Counted from the first letter of the stretch, positions 1 through 6,944 are shown. The stretch is DNA of 16,182 bases from JBBSHE01 sp038253325 (GCA_038253325.1 JBBSHE010000056.1:1-16182), one strand, 5' to 3'. Numbers and translations: made by a program. Notes: a model not told the origin generated them from the letters alone.

Positions 1-54
1 GGGCACACTGTTTGGGCACAGCGTCGTGCGTCACGTCTTGTGCGTTCACGACCT

Positions 55-60
55 GGAGGG
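55..60 (+). promoter_or_regulatory. serA ribosome binding site
   Basis: GGAGGG lies 7 bases before the GTG at 68. This strong Shine-Dalgarno sequence decides the serA start in favour of 68 over the in-frame GTG at 26. Confidence 0.75.
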
Positions 61-67
61 AAACTCT

Positions 68-1657
68 GTGACGAAACCCGTCGTACTCATCGCCGAGGAG
101 CTCAGCCCGGCGACGGTCGAGGCGCTCGGCCTCGACTTCGAGATCCGGTACTGCAACGGGACCGACCGGTCGGAGCTGATGTCGGCGATCGTAGATGCCG
201 AGGCGATCCTGGTACGAAGCGCTACCAAGGTGGACGCGGAGGCACTCGCGGCCGCGAAGCGGCTACGGGTGATCGCCCGGGCGGGCGTCGGGCTGGACAA
301 CATCGACGTCCAACAGGCGACCCAGTTCGGTGTGATGGTCGTCAACGCCCCTACCTCGAACATCGTCAGTGCCGCGGAGCTCGCTGTCGGCCTGCTGCTG
401 GCCGCCGCCCGCAACATCGCGCCGGCCAGCGCCTCGCTCAAGAACGGTGAGTGGAAACGCAGCAAGTACTCCGGCACGGAGCTGGACGGCAAGACTCTCG
501 GCATCGTCGGGCTCGGCAAGATCGGGGTCCTTGTGGCGCAGCGGTTGAGCGCGTTCGGGATGGTCATCCTCGCGTACGACCCGTACGTCCAGGCCGGTCG
601 AGCCGCCCAGGTCGGTGTGCGTCTGGTGAGTCTCGACCAGCTGCTGACCGAAAGCGACTTCGTCTCCGTCCACCTGCCCAAGACGCCGGAGACCGCTGGT
701 CTCCTCGGTACGGAGCAGCTCTCCAAGATGAAGCCGTCGGCGATCATCGTCAACGCCGCCAGGGGTGGCATCGTCGACGAGACTGCGTTGTTCGCGGCGC
801 TCGAGGAGGGTCGCCTTGCGGCTGCCGGGCTCGACGTCTTCACGGTCGAACCGTGCACGGACTCGCCGCTCTTCGAGCTCGAGAACGTCGTCGCGACCCC
901 GCATCTCGGCGCGTCGACGGTCGAGGCGCAGGAGAACGCGGGGGTGTCCGTCGCCAGGTCGGTCCGGCTCGCGCTCTCGGGCGACCTCGTTCCGGACGCC
1001 GTCAACGTGCAGGGCGGCCAGATCGCCGAGGACGTGCGCCCGGGAATCCCGCTCGCCGAGAAGCTCGGACGGATCTTCACGGCACTCGCCGGAGGCATCG
1101 CCCAGCAGCTCGACGTCGAGGTCCGCGGGGAGATCACCCAGTACGACGTCAAGGTGCTCGAGCTGGCCGCGCTCAAGGGTGTCTTCACCGACGTGGTCGA
1201 GGAACAGGTCTCGTACGTCAACGCGCCGCTCCTTGCCTCCGAGCGGGGACTCGCGGTCCGGTTGATCACCGACGCCGAGAGCCTCGACCACCGCAACCTG
1301 CTGACCCTGCGCGGCGCCATCGCCGACGGCACCCAGGTATCGGTCTCGGGGACGCTGTTCGGGATCGCCCAACGCGAGCGCCTGGTCGAGGTCGACGGGT
1401 TCGACGTCGAGATCGAGCCCACCGAGCACCTGCTGTTCGTCACGTACGAGGACCGGCCCGGGATGGTCGGTGCCGTCGGGCGGGTGCTCGGTGACGCCGA
1501 GATCAACATCGCCAGCATGCAGGTGAGCCGTCAGCGAAAGGGCGGCCACGCCCTCGTCACGCTGGCTGTCGACTCGGCTGTCTCGCCCGCGGTCGCCGAG
1601 AACGTGCGCGACGCGATGTCCGCAACGTCGGTGCGGGTGATCGACCTCGAGCCCTGA
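68..1657 (+). CDS. serA: D-3-phosphoglycerate dehydrogenase
   Basis: Oxidises 3-phosphoglycerate to 3-phosphohydroxypyruvate with NAD+, the first step of serine synthesis, in the cytoplasm. From the GTG at 68 the protein has 529 residues, matching the long actinobacterial (type I) form. Visible in order: an N-terminal substrate-domain part; a Rossmann nucleotide-binding motif GLGKIG near residues 148-153; catalytic-type residues Arg232 (NAARGG), Glu261 (VEP) and His279 (TPHLGAST); an intervening allosteric substrate-binding-type domain around 320-450; and a C-terminal ACT domain from about 455 (EDRPGMVGAVGRVL). By family knowledge the ACT domain carries serine feedback. The gene is followed by paired hairpins, so transcription may end there. 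Nothing looks truncated. Assignment is secure. Confidence 0.97.
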   Translation: MTKPVVLIAEELSPATVEALGLDFEIRYCNGTDRSELMSAIVDAEAILVRSATKVDAEALAAAKRLRVIARAGVGLDNIDVQQATQFGVMVVNAPTSNIVSAAELAVGLLLAAARNIAPASASLKNGEWKRSKYSGTELDGKTLGIVGLGKIGVLVAQRLSAFGMVILAYDPYVQAGRAAQVGVRLVSLDQLLTESDFVSVHLPKTPETAGLLGTEQLSKMKPSAIIVNAARGGIVDETALFAALEEGRLAAAGLDVFTVEPCTDSPLFELENVVATPHLGASTVEAQENAGVSVARSVRLALSGDLVPDAVNVQGGQIAEDVRPGIPLAEKLGRIFTALAGGIAQQLDVEVRGEITQYDVKVLELAALKGVFTDVVEEQVSYVNAPLLASERGLAVRLITDAESLDHRNLLTLRGAIADGTQVSVSGTLFGIAQRERLVEVDGFDVEIEPTEHLLFVTYEDRPGMVGAVGRVLGDAEINIASMQVSRQRKGGHALVTLAVDSAVSPAVAENVRDAMSATSVRVIDLEP

Positions 1658-1679
1658 TCAGCCGACGCCGTCTCAACCG

Positions 1680-1723
1680 CAGCGCGGCAGCGTCGCGCTG
1701 AAACAGGCGCCGCCTTCCGGCGC
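1680..1723 (+). terminator. Paired hairpins after serA
   Basis: Two stem-loops lie in tandem 23 bases after the serA stop. The first is CAGCGCG (1680-1686) paired with CGCGCTG (1694-1700) around a 7-base loop. The second is GCGCCG (1707-1712) paired with CGGCGC (1718-1723) around 5 bases. There is no T-run, which is common for actinobacterial terminators. Function is inferred from position. Confidence 0.5.
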
Positions 1724-1773
1724 AGTTGATGCAGCCATGGTGACGCCCATCCGGGCTGCCAGTCGAGCGACGG

Positions 1774-2025
1774 GTGCTTGCCGGGGACTACGGGTCGTGC
1801 ACCCAGCGGCGAGCGAAGGCGCTGATCGCCCACCGCCACGAGGTATGGCGCCACTTACCCGCCAACCTGCGTCATGTCCTCCGGGCGCTGCGACACAAGG
1901 ATCCGGCCGAGCGGCCGGCTCTGGGCCGCAAGATCCTCGACCAGGCGCTCGCCGGCCACTACGGGACGGGGGTGCAGAAAGCCGCCGAGCGGATCATCAC
2001 GCGGTTCACCCGCTGGCTTCGTTGA
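1774..2025 (+). CDS. Small hypothetical protein, 83 residues
   Basis: A GTG-initiated frame of 83 residues with nearly all codons ending in G or C, which supports coding in this frame rather than the overlapping ones. The product is strongly basic and Arg/His-rich, with likely helices (RRAKALIAHRHEVW, KAAERIITRFTRWLR), no membrane segment and no signal peptide. I recognise no family. There is no good ribosome binding site before the GTG. The frame is open back only to a stop at 1741, so the true start could be another nearby codon, or the frame may be the tail of a decayed gene. It lies between serA and the convergent methyltransferase. If it is not a gene, the whole stretch 1658-2075 is non-coding apart from the hairpins noted. 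Confidence 0.4.
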   Translation: MLAGDYGSCTQRRAKALIAHRHEVWRHLPANLRHVLRALRHKDPAERPALGRKILDQALAGHYGTGVQKAAERIITRFTRWLR

Positions 2026-2059
2026 GCGCCTCCCGCACCCGGGTCATCAGCCGTGACAC

Positions 2060-2089
2060 CCACGCCTGAGCCGACTCAGCGGTGCGTGG
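2060..2089. terminator. Hairpin between convergent genes
   Basis: CCACGC (2060-2065) pairs with GCGTGG (2084-2089), enclosing CTGAG (2066-2070) paired with CTCAG (2075-2079) around the loop CCGA, with a CGGT bulge on one side. It overlaps the methyltransferase stop codon and sits between two converging genes, so it may end transcription in both directions. There is no T-run. Confidence 0.35.
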
Positions 2090-2642
2090 CGACCAGAACG
2101 GCGGCGTCGGATGCAACCATCAGGTCGACGGTGGTGAAGCGGTCGTCGAGGAGCCATTGCTCGCGGATCGTGTCGACGCGTCCGTCGAACACGGGCGGCC
2201 ACCCGAAGCACGGCGTGAAGTCGTCCAGAACGGCGATCCCGCCAGGGACCAGCAGCTCCGCCACGACATCCGGGCCGGACGCCTTCGCGTCGCGGACATC
2301 CAAGAACAACAAGGAGAACGGCCCGTGGTCGCGCAACGCCGTCCAGTCTCCGGCCAGCACCTCGACGTTGCCGTTGTCGGCGAACAGCTCGGTGACCGCC
2401 TCGGCCAGGTCGGGGTCGAGCTCCGCCGTCACGATCTGGGTGCCCGGGACCGCACCTGTGGCAAGCCACGCCGCTCCCACGCCGCATCCGGTACCGCACT
2501 CGCCGAGGACACCGGTCCGGCTCGCCGCCAGCGCGGCGAGCAGGCGCCCGGTCTCGAGCCGGCTCGACGAGACGAACCCACGGCGGCGAGACAGGTCGAG
2601 TGCCCGCGAGACGATCGGCGGCAGCTCAGGTGGCGCACTCAT
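2076..2642 (-). CDS. Class I SAM-dependent methyltransferase (O-methyltransferase type)
   Basis: About 188 residues from the ATG at 2642; a GTG at 2660 would add six residues and cannot be excluded, as neither start has a clear ribosome binding site. SAM-binding signatures: motif I GECGTGCGVG (about residues 47-56 of the shorter form), the acidic end of strand 2 (TAELDPD), then LLFLDVRDAK and LLVPGGIAVLDDF, typical of the O-methyltransferase Rossmann fold. The substrate cannot be read from the sequence. The gene is divergent from leuB, with only 37 bases between the starts, and convergent with the small gene at 1774. Its role in amino acid synthesis, if any, is unknown. Family assignment is good; a named function would be guesswork. 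Confidence 0.85.
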   Translation of the reverse strand: MSAPPELPPIVSRALDLSRRRGFVSSSRLETGRLLAALAASRTGVLGECGTGCGVGAAWLATGAVPGTQIVTAELDPDLAEAVTELFADNGNVEVLAGDWTALRDHGPFSLLFLDVRDAKASGPDVVAELLVPGGIAVLDDFTPCFGWPPVFDGRVDTIREQWLLDDRFTTVDLMVASDAAVLVATHR

Positions 2643-2667
2643 GCAGCCCGAGTCTGGCACACCGAAC

Positions 2668-2673
2668 TAGGGT
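2668..2673 (+). promoter_or_regulatory. -10 box of leuB (leaderless)
   Basis: TAGGGT fits the actinobacterial TANNNT consensus and ends 6 bases before the leuB ATG at 2680. Transcription would then start at or next to the start codon, giving a leaderless mRNA. No convincing -35 box was seen. Confidence 0.55.
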
Positions 2674-2692
2674 CGCCTCATGGATGAGGCGA
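2673..2692. promoter_or_regulatory. 20-bp perfect palindrome over the leuB start
   Basis: TCGCCTCAT-GG-ATGAGGCGA has two 9-base arms around a GG centre. It starts on the last base of the -10 box and covers the leuB start codon. If transcription starts at 2680, the left arm is mostly absent from the RNA, so a DNA operator fits better than an RNA hairpin. The binding protein is unknown. It could also affect the divergent methyltransferase gene. Confidence 0.45.
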
Positions 2693-3732
2693 TCAGGCTG
2701 GCCGTGATCGGAGGCGACGGCATCGGTCCGGAAGTGACGGCCGAGGCCGTCAAGGTTCTCGACGTCGTCTTGGCGCATCAGGGTGTCCGCCTCGAGCGCA
2801 CCGACTACGATCTCGGGGCGGAGCGCTGGAAGGCGACCGGCGAGGTGTTGCCCGACTCCGTGGTCGACGAGCTTCGGGAGCATGATGCGATCCTGCTCGG
2901 TGCGGTCGGGGGCCGACCCAACGACACGTCCATGCCACCGGGGCTCCTGGAGCGGGGGCTTCTGCTGCGACTCCGTTTCGAGCTGGACCACTTCGTCAAC
3001 CTGCGTCCCGCCCGGACATTCGACGGCGTGCCGACGCCGCTGGCAGGTGCTGGCAAGGTGGACTTCGTCGTCGTGCGTGAAGGTACCGAGGGACCATACG
3101 TCGGCAACGGTGGTCGGGTGTACGCGGGCACGACCGCCGAGGTTGCCACCGAGGTCAGCGTGAACACGGCGTTCGGCGTGGAGCGGGTCGTACGCGACGC
3201 GTTCCAACGGGCTGACGCGCGTCCACGTCATGCGCTGACCTGGGTACACAAGACGAACGTGCTCGTGCATGCCGGCTCGCTCTGGGCGCGGGTCGTCGAC
3301 GACGTGTCGCGCGAGTATCCCGACGTCGCCGTCGACTACCTGCACGTCGACGCGGCGACGATCATGATCGCGACCAAGCCGGAACGCTTCGACGTGATCG
3401 TCACCGACAACCTGTTCGGCGACATCATCACCGACCTTGCCGCCGCCGTCACGGGCGGTATCGGACTGGCAGCCAGCGCCAACATCAACCCGGCGAGAAC
3501 CACACCGAGCATGTTCGAGCCGGTGCACGGGTCGGCGCCCGACATCGCCGGGACCGGAAAGGCTGACCCCACGGCTGCGCTCCTCAGCACCGTGCTGCTG
3601 TTGGACCACCTCGGCCTCACGACGGCGGCCGCGCGGGTCGACCAGGCGGTGCTGGCCGACCTCGCCGAGTTCGGCACGACGCCGCGCCGTACCGAGGAGC
3701 GCGGCGACGCGATCGCCCGCCGCGTGTCATGA
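2680..3732 (+). CDS. leuB: 3-isopropylmalate dehydrogenase
   Basis: Catalyses NAD-dependent oxidative decarboxylation of 3-isopropylmalate to 2-oxoisocaproate in leucine synthesis. With CimA it would also act on 3-methylmalate on the way to 2-oxobutyrate. The protein has 350 residues, normal for actinobacterial LeuB. Family motifs: GGDGIGPEV at the N-terminus; the substrate-binding stretch ending LLLRLRFELDHFVNLRPAR; VVREGTEGPYVGNGG; HKTNVL; the metal-binding aspartate region VTDNLFGDIITD; and the NAD-binding region FEPVHGSAPDIAGTGKADP. The ATG at 2680 has no ribosome binding site but has a TANNNT box 6 bases upstream, which fits a leaderless start. It is followed by ilvE after 54 bases that hold ilvE's own promoter-like element. 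Confidence 0.97.
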   Translation: MDEAIRLAVIGGDGIGPEVTAEAVKVLDVVLAHQGVRLERTDYDLGAERWKATGEVLPDSVVDELREHDAILLGAVGGRPNDTSMPPGLLERGLLLRLRFELDHFVNLRPARTFDGVPTPLAGAGKVDFVVVREGTEGPYVGNGGRVYAGTTAEVATEVSVNTAFGVERVVRDAFQRADARPRHALTWVHKTNVLVHAGSLWARVVDDVSREYPDVAVDYLHVDAATIMIATKPERFDVIVTDNLFGDIITDLAAAVTGGIGLAASANINPARTTPSMFEPVHGSAPDIAGTGKADPTAALLSTVLLLDHLGLTTAAARVDQAVLADLAEFGTTPRRTEERGDAIARRVS

Positions 3733-3774
3733 GGATCGCGACGGTTGCGACCAGACTCTGTTGCGGCGCTGAGA

Positions 3775-3780
3775 TAGCGT
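3775..3780 (+). promoter_or_regulatory. -10 box of ilvE (leaderless)
   Basis: TAGCGT, a TANNNT box, ends exactly 6 bases before the ilvE ATG at 3787, the same geometry as at leuB. There is no clear -35 box and no Shine-Dalgarno sequence. Confidence 0.5.
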
Positions 3781-3786
3781 GATCCC

Positions 3787-4878
3787 ATGAGCCGATCGAC
3801 ATCGATCCGGGTGACGCGTACCGCCGCCCCGACGCCGCCCGAACGGCGCGCCCAGATCCTTGCCGATCCCGGTTTCGGCCGGTATTTCACCGACCACATG
3901 TTCCGCGCCGAGTGGGCACCTGACGGGAGCTGGTACGACCAGCGGATCCAGCCGTATGGTCCCTTCACGATGGACCCCGCAACTGCTGTCCTCCACTACG
4001 CGCAGGAGATCTTTGAAGGGCTTAAGGCCTACCGCCACTCGGACGACTCGATCTGGATGTTCCGGCCAGAGGTGAACGCTGTCCGATTCCAGCGGTCCGC
4101 GGCGCGACTCGCGTTGCCGGAACTTCCGGTCGAGATGTTCATCGCGTCGCTCCAGGCACTGGTGGCCGTCGACCAGGACTGGGTGCCGGCCGGCGATGGC
4201 GAGAGGAGTGTCTACCTGCGGCCCTTCATGTTCGCGTCGGAGGCGTTCCTCGGCGTCCGGCCCGCGCGCCACGTGACATACGCGGTCATCGCGTCACCGG
4301 CGGGCCCTTACTTCTCGGGTGGCGTCGAGCCGGTTTCGATCTGGCTCAGTGAGGAATACGCGCGGGCGGCGCGAGGTGGTACCGGCGCGGCGAAGTGTGG
4401 CGGCAACTATGCGGCGAGCCTGGTGGCACAGCGCGAGGCAGCCGACAACGGGTGCGAGCAGGTGCTCTTCCTCGATCCGACCGAGCACACGTACCTCGAG
4501 GAGTTCGGGGGCATGAACATCTTCTTGGTGTACGCCGACGGCACGCTTGTCACACCAGAGCTCAACGACTCGATCCTCGATGGCGTCACCCGCAGCTCGT
4601 TGATCGAGCTCGCTCAGGATCAGGGTCACAAGGTCGACGAGCGCCGGGTCTCGATCCACGAGGTCCGAGCCGGTATGGCCTCCGGAGACGTCGCGGAGGT
4701 TTTTGCGTGCGGCACCGCGGCGTTGATCACACCGGTCGGGGAGCTCAAGTGGCGTGGCGGCGCGGTCGCCTCGGACACAGGGGCCGGCTCTGTGACGCGA
4801 CGGCTCCGGGCGGCGTTGCTCGACATCCAGTACGGTCGGGCGCCCGACCCGAACGGCTGGCTGCACCGGGTCGGTTGA
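3787..4878 (+). CDS. ilvE: Branched-chain amino acid aminotransferase
   Basis: PLP enzyme that transaminates the 2-oxo acids of leucine, isoleucine and valine with glutamate, the last step of these pathways. At 363 residues it matches type II (long) BCATs. Motifs of PLP fold class IV: YGPFTMDPATAVLHYAQEIFEGLKAYR near the N-terminus; the PLP lysine Lys203 in GGTGAAKCGGNYAAS; EEFGGMNIF with the conserved glutamate; and FACGTAALITPVG in the C-terminal part. The start is supported by the TANNNT box 6 bases upstream. The next gene, a kinase, begins 5 bases after the stop, so the two are probably co-transcribed and translationally coupled although functionally unrelated. Confidence 0.97.
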   Translation: MSRSTSIRVTRTAAPTPPERRAQILADPGFGRYFTDHMFRAEWAPDGSWYDQRIQPYGPFTMDPATAVLHYAQEIFEGLKAYRHSDDSIWMFRPEVNAVRFQRSAARLALPELPVEMFIASLQALVAVDQDWVPAGDGERSVYLRPFMFASEAFLGVRPARHVTYAVIASPAGPYFSGGVEPVSIWLSEEYARAARGGTGAAKCGGNYAASLVAQREAADNGCEQVLFLDPTEHTYLEEFGGMNIFLVYADGTLVTPELNDSILDGVTRSSLIELAQDQGHKVDERRVSIHEVRAGMASGDVAEVFACGTAALITPVGELKWRGGAVASDTGAGSVTRRLRAALLDIQYGRAPDPNGWLHRVG

Positions 4879-4882
4879 ACCC

Positions 4883-6358
4883 ATGACCACGTCCGTGACC
4901 GGGTTGACGGTCGGTGACTATCGCCTGCTCGGCCGCATCGGCGAAGGCGGCATGGGCGTTGTCTACCTGGCGCGTGGACCCGACGGACACGACGTCGCGC
5001 TCAAGCTGTTGCGACCGTATGTGGTCGGGGACGACGAGAGCCGCCAGCGGCTTGCCCGGGAGGTCACGTCGCTGCGCCGCGTCCGGTCGCCGCGCGTCGC
5101 CGAGGTCTACGACGCTGACCCTTGGGGCGACACTCCGTACGTCGTGACCCGATACGTCGCAGGTCCGTCGCTGCACGACTGGGTGAAGGAACGCGGCCCG
5201 CTGGCTGGTCCCGCTCTGGTCGAGTTCGCGCTCGGGTTGGCGTCCGCACTCGCTGCCGTCCATGCCGCCGATGTCTTGCACCGCGATATCAAGCCGGCCA
5301 ACGTCCTCGTCGAGAACGGGCGTCCCGTCCTGATCGATTTCGGTCTCGCACAGCTTGCCGACGACTCGCGGCTGACGATGAGCGGATGGCTTCTCGGCAC
5401 GCCCGGATACCTAGCTCCGGAGATTCTCTACGGACGTGAGCCGACGCCCGCAGCCGACGTTCATTCCTGGGCGGCCACGGTCGTCTATGCGGCGACCGGC
5501 ACGGGGCCGTACGGCTCGGGTCCGGCTGCCGCCGTGATGGACCGGGCCCGTCGAGGCGAGCATGACCTCGCCCGGCTTCCCCCGACTCTCTGCTCCTACA
5601 TCGCCTGGTCGTTGCGGCCCGATCCGTCCGATCGCCCGACGGAGGATCAGCTCGTCCAACACCTCAGCGGACAGCATCCAGTGCCGACCGTACCAACGAT
5701 CCTCAGCGTCACCGACGATCCTGTGCGCCACGCGCCTGCATCCGAGATGGCTCGCGCGTATCGCGCTCGGGCGGTCGTGATGGGTCTCGGGGCGGTGACC
5801 GTCGCAGCGGGTGTCGCGACAACGTCGCCGGTGGTCGCCATCGGCATGTTGACCGTTCTTATCTGGCTGTTGTCGATGGCGACGGTGCGATCCGAGTTTG
5901 TCGCAAACCGCCGACGCAAGCACGGCCGCCGTCGAAGCGACCAGGTCGTGGCGGCGTTGGCGACGCCCGCCCACCTAGGACTCACGCTGCCCGCCACGCT
6001 GGCGACCGTCTTGTTCGGTCTGCTGCTCGGATCTGTCGTGGTGGTCACCTTGGTGCTGTTGACGCCTCCGTGGACGTTTGCCTGGGATCTTCTCGTGGGC
6101 GGCGCCGTGACCGCCTGCTTCGCGTGGTTCGGTCCGGGAGCTGGCGATGCGCGAAAGGCCGGAACGCAGTTGTGTTCGGCCCTGGTCTGCACACGGAGCC
6201 GGTGGGTTTCAACGCTCGCGATCCTCATGCTCATGGGGGTGTCAGTGCTGGCCATCCGGGAGACGCTTGGGGCCTGGTACGCGCCGCTGCCCGGTCCACC
6301 GTGGCGGCCCGGGTTGCTGGATGCCCTGCCCGACGGCCTTGCCCAGCGGCTGCCGTGA
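4883..6358 (+). CDS. Membrane Ser/Thr protein kinase (Hanks type)
   Basis: Protein kinase of 491 residues. The N-terminal cytoplasmic kinase domain (about 13-262) has a complete set of active-site features: glycine loop GEGGMG (20-25), Lys41 in ALKLL, Glu60, HRDIKPAN with Asp135 and Asn140, DFG at 152-154, and the activation segment ending GTPGYLAPE (172-180). It should be catalytically competent. After a linker, the C-terminal part has about five hydrophobic segments (roughly 297-315, 317-337, 368-396, 402-418, 440-457) with a very basic loop (RRRKHGRRR) after the second. There is no PASTA or other known extracellular sensor domain, unlike PknB. The gene is almost contiguous with ilvE. The substrate and signal are unknown; proximity to the secreted repeat protein and c-di-GMP gene suggests a shared envelope-signalling role, which is inference. 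Confidence 0.93.
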   Translation: MTTSVTGLTVGDYRLLGRIGEGGMGVVYLARGPDGHDVALKLLRPYVVGDDESRQRLAREVTSLRRVRSPRVAEVYDADPWGDTPYVVTRYVAGPSLHDWVKERGPLAGPALVEFALGLASALAAVHAADVLHRDIKPANVLVENGRPVLIDFGLAQLADDSRLTMSGWLLGTPGYLAPEILYGREPTPAADVHSWAATVVYAATGTGPYGSGPAAAVMDRARRGEHDLARLPPTLCSYIAWSLRPDPSDRPTEDQLVQHLSGQHPVPTVPTILSVTDDPVRHAPASEMARAYRARAVVMGLGAVTVAAGVATTSPVVAIGMLTVLIWLLSMATVRSEFVANRRRKHGRRRSDQVVAALATPAHLGLTLPATLATVLFGLLLGSVVVVTLVLLTPPWTFAWDLLVGGAVTACFAWFGPGAGDARKAGTQLCSALVCTRSRWVSTLAILMLMGVSVLAIRETLGAWYAPLPGPPWRPGLLDALPDGLAQRLP

Positions 6359-6465
6359 TCGCGCAGCGCCACAGAAACACCACCATTAACACGAGTCTCG
6401 GCTACTCCGCGTCATAACCGGGCGGGAGAAATCTACCCAAAAGGGTTGCGCGGCAAAAAAGAGTG

Positions 6466-6478
6466 GCTCACAGTGAGC
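6466..6478. promoter_or_regulatory. 13-bp palindrome upstream of the repeat-protein gene
   Basis: GCTCAC-A-GTGAGC is a perfect inverted repeat just after an A6 run (6455-6460) in the 198-base gap between the kinase and the repeat-protein gene. It sits 21-33 bases upstream of the proposed -10 box, an operator-like place. The rest of the gap (6359-6465) is comparatively A/T-rich with no gene that I can see. Confidence 0.35.
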
Positions 6479-6498
6479 ATTTTGGGTGCGATCTGCGC

Positions 6499-6504
6499 CA
6501 TACT
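6499..6504 (+). promoter_or_regulatory. Possible -10 box of the repeat-protein gene
   Basis: CATACT is the best -10-like hexamer upstream of the gene and would start transcription near 6510-6512, at the foot of the hairpin described next. I could not find a good -35 box at 16-19 bases, so this is a weak call. Confidence 0.35.
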
Positions 6505-6509
6505 GAGGG

Positions 6510-6531
6510 CGTGCGTTTCACCGGACGCACG
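6510..6531 (+). promoter_or_regulatory. 5' UTR hairpin of the repeat-protein mRNA
   Basis: CGTGCGT (6510-6516) pairs with ACGCACG (6525-6531) around an 8-base loop. It would lie at or near the 5' end of the transcript and 14 bases before the Shine-Dalgarno sequence. It could stabilise the mRNA or bind a regulator. It matches no riboswitch class that I know. Confidence 0.4.
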
Positions 6532-6545
6532 ACATCGACACGAAT

Positions 6546-6550
6546 AGGAA
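6546..6550 (+). promoter_or_regulatory. Ribosome binding site of the repeat-protein gene
   Basis: AGGAA stands 6 bases before the ATG at 6557. It supports this frame in a stretch where an 18-base repeat keeps other frames open as well. Confidence 0.6.
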
Positions 6551-6556
6551 TCCCCT

Positions 6557-6934
6557 ATGTCCTCCACGACTGCTATTCGCGTTGCCAGAGGCCTCTCCGT
6601 TGGCGTCGCGTCCCTGGTCCTCAGCGTCGGTCTGAGCACCGAAGCCTGGGGAAGCTCGGCGCCGAGCAGCACGGCCAACTGGGGTCATACCGCGAACTGG
6701 GGTAAGACCGCCAACTGGGGTCACACCGCGAACTGGGGTCACACCGCGAACTGGGGTAAGACCGCCAACTGGGGTCACACCGCGAACTGGGGTAAGACCG
6801 CGAACTGGGGTAAGACCGCGAACTGGGGTAAGACCGCGAACTGGGGTAAGACCGCGAACTGGGGTAAGACCGCGAACTGGGGTAAGGCCACCCACGCGTC
6901 GGCGCTCGGTGCCGCTGCGCACGCCCTCGCCTGA
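6557..6934 (+). CDS. Secreted hexapeptide-repeat protein, TANWG(H/K) x 12
   Basis: 125 residues in three parts. Residues 1-32 look like a Sec signal peptide: two arginines, then a hydrophobic core (LSVGVASLVLSVGL), with likely cleavage around residues 30-35. Residues 39-110 are twelve uninterrupted copies of TANWGH or TANWGK; His ends copies 1, 3, 4 and 6, and Lys ends the other eight. Residues 111-125 are a short Ala/His tail (ATHASALGAAAHALA). The mature protein has no Cys and no acidic residue, twelve Trp and eight Lys, so it is cationic and aromatic. This frame is supported by the ribosome binding site, signal peptide and following hairpin. I recognise no family. Surface adhesin, assembling structural peptide, cell-wall ligand or modified-peptide precursor are all possible; no modifying enzyme is visible nearby. 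Confidence 0.82.
   Translation: MSSTTAIRVARGLSVGVASLVLSVGLSTEAWGSSAPSSTANWGHTANWGKTANWGHTANWGHTANWGKTANWGHTANWGKTANWGKTANWGKTANWGKTANWGKTANWGKATHASALGAAAHALA
6671..6886 (+). repeat. 12 tandem copies of an 18-bp unit
   Basis: The unit is ACCGCGAACTGGGGTAAG, in phase with the codons. Copies 7-12 are identical at the DNA level, while copies 1-6 differ at the Ala codon (GCC/GCG) and at the last codon (CAT/CAC or AAG). The unit length is a multiple of three, so several frames on both strands stay open across it. Confidence 0.97.
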
Positions 6935-6944
6935 GATGATGTTG

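Noticed and set aside
1..52. Repeat GGGCACA (1-7, 14-20) and inverted repeat GTCGTG/CACGAC (23-28, 47-52) before serA
   Set aside because: Short and at the window edge; they could be the end of an upstream gene, and no attenuator or riboswitch pattern could be made out.
46..1549. Long open frames on the minus strand across serA (up to 490 codons)
   Set aside because: They are products of high GC at serA third positions; their translations are low-complexity Arg/Ser/Pro-rich sequences, and the plus frame is a complete known enzyme.
6671..6886. The array as a CRISPR or an origin iteron cluster
   Set aside because: There are no unique spacers, the units are directly joined and in phase with codons, and no replication or cas gene is nearby.
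6557..6934. Repeat protein as a lanthipeptide or radical-SAM RiPP precursor with a local maturation system
   Set aside because: There is no Cys in the repeats and no maturase, protease or dedicated transporter among the neighbouring genes; only a general possibility of modification remains.
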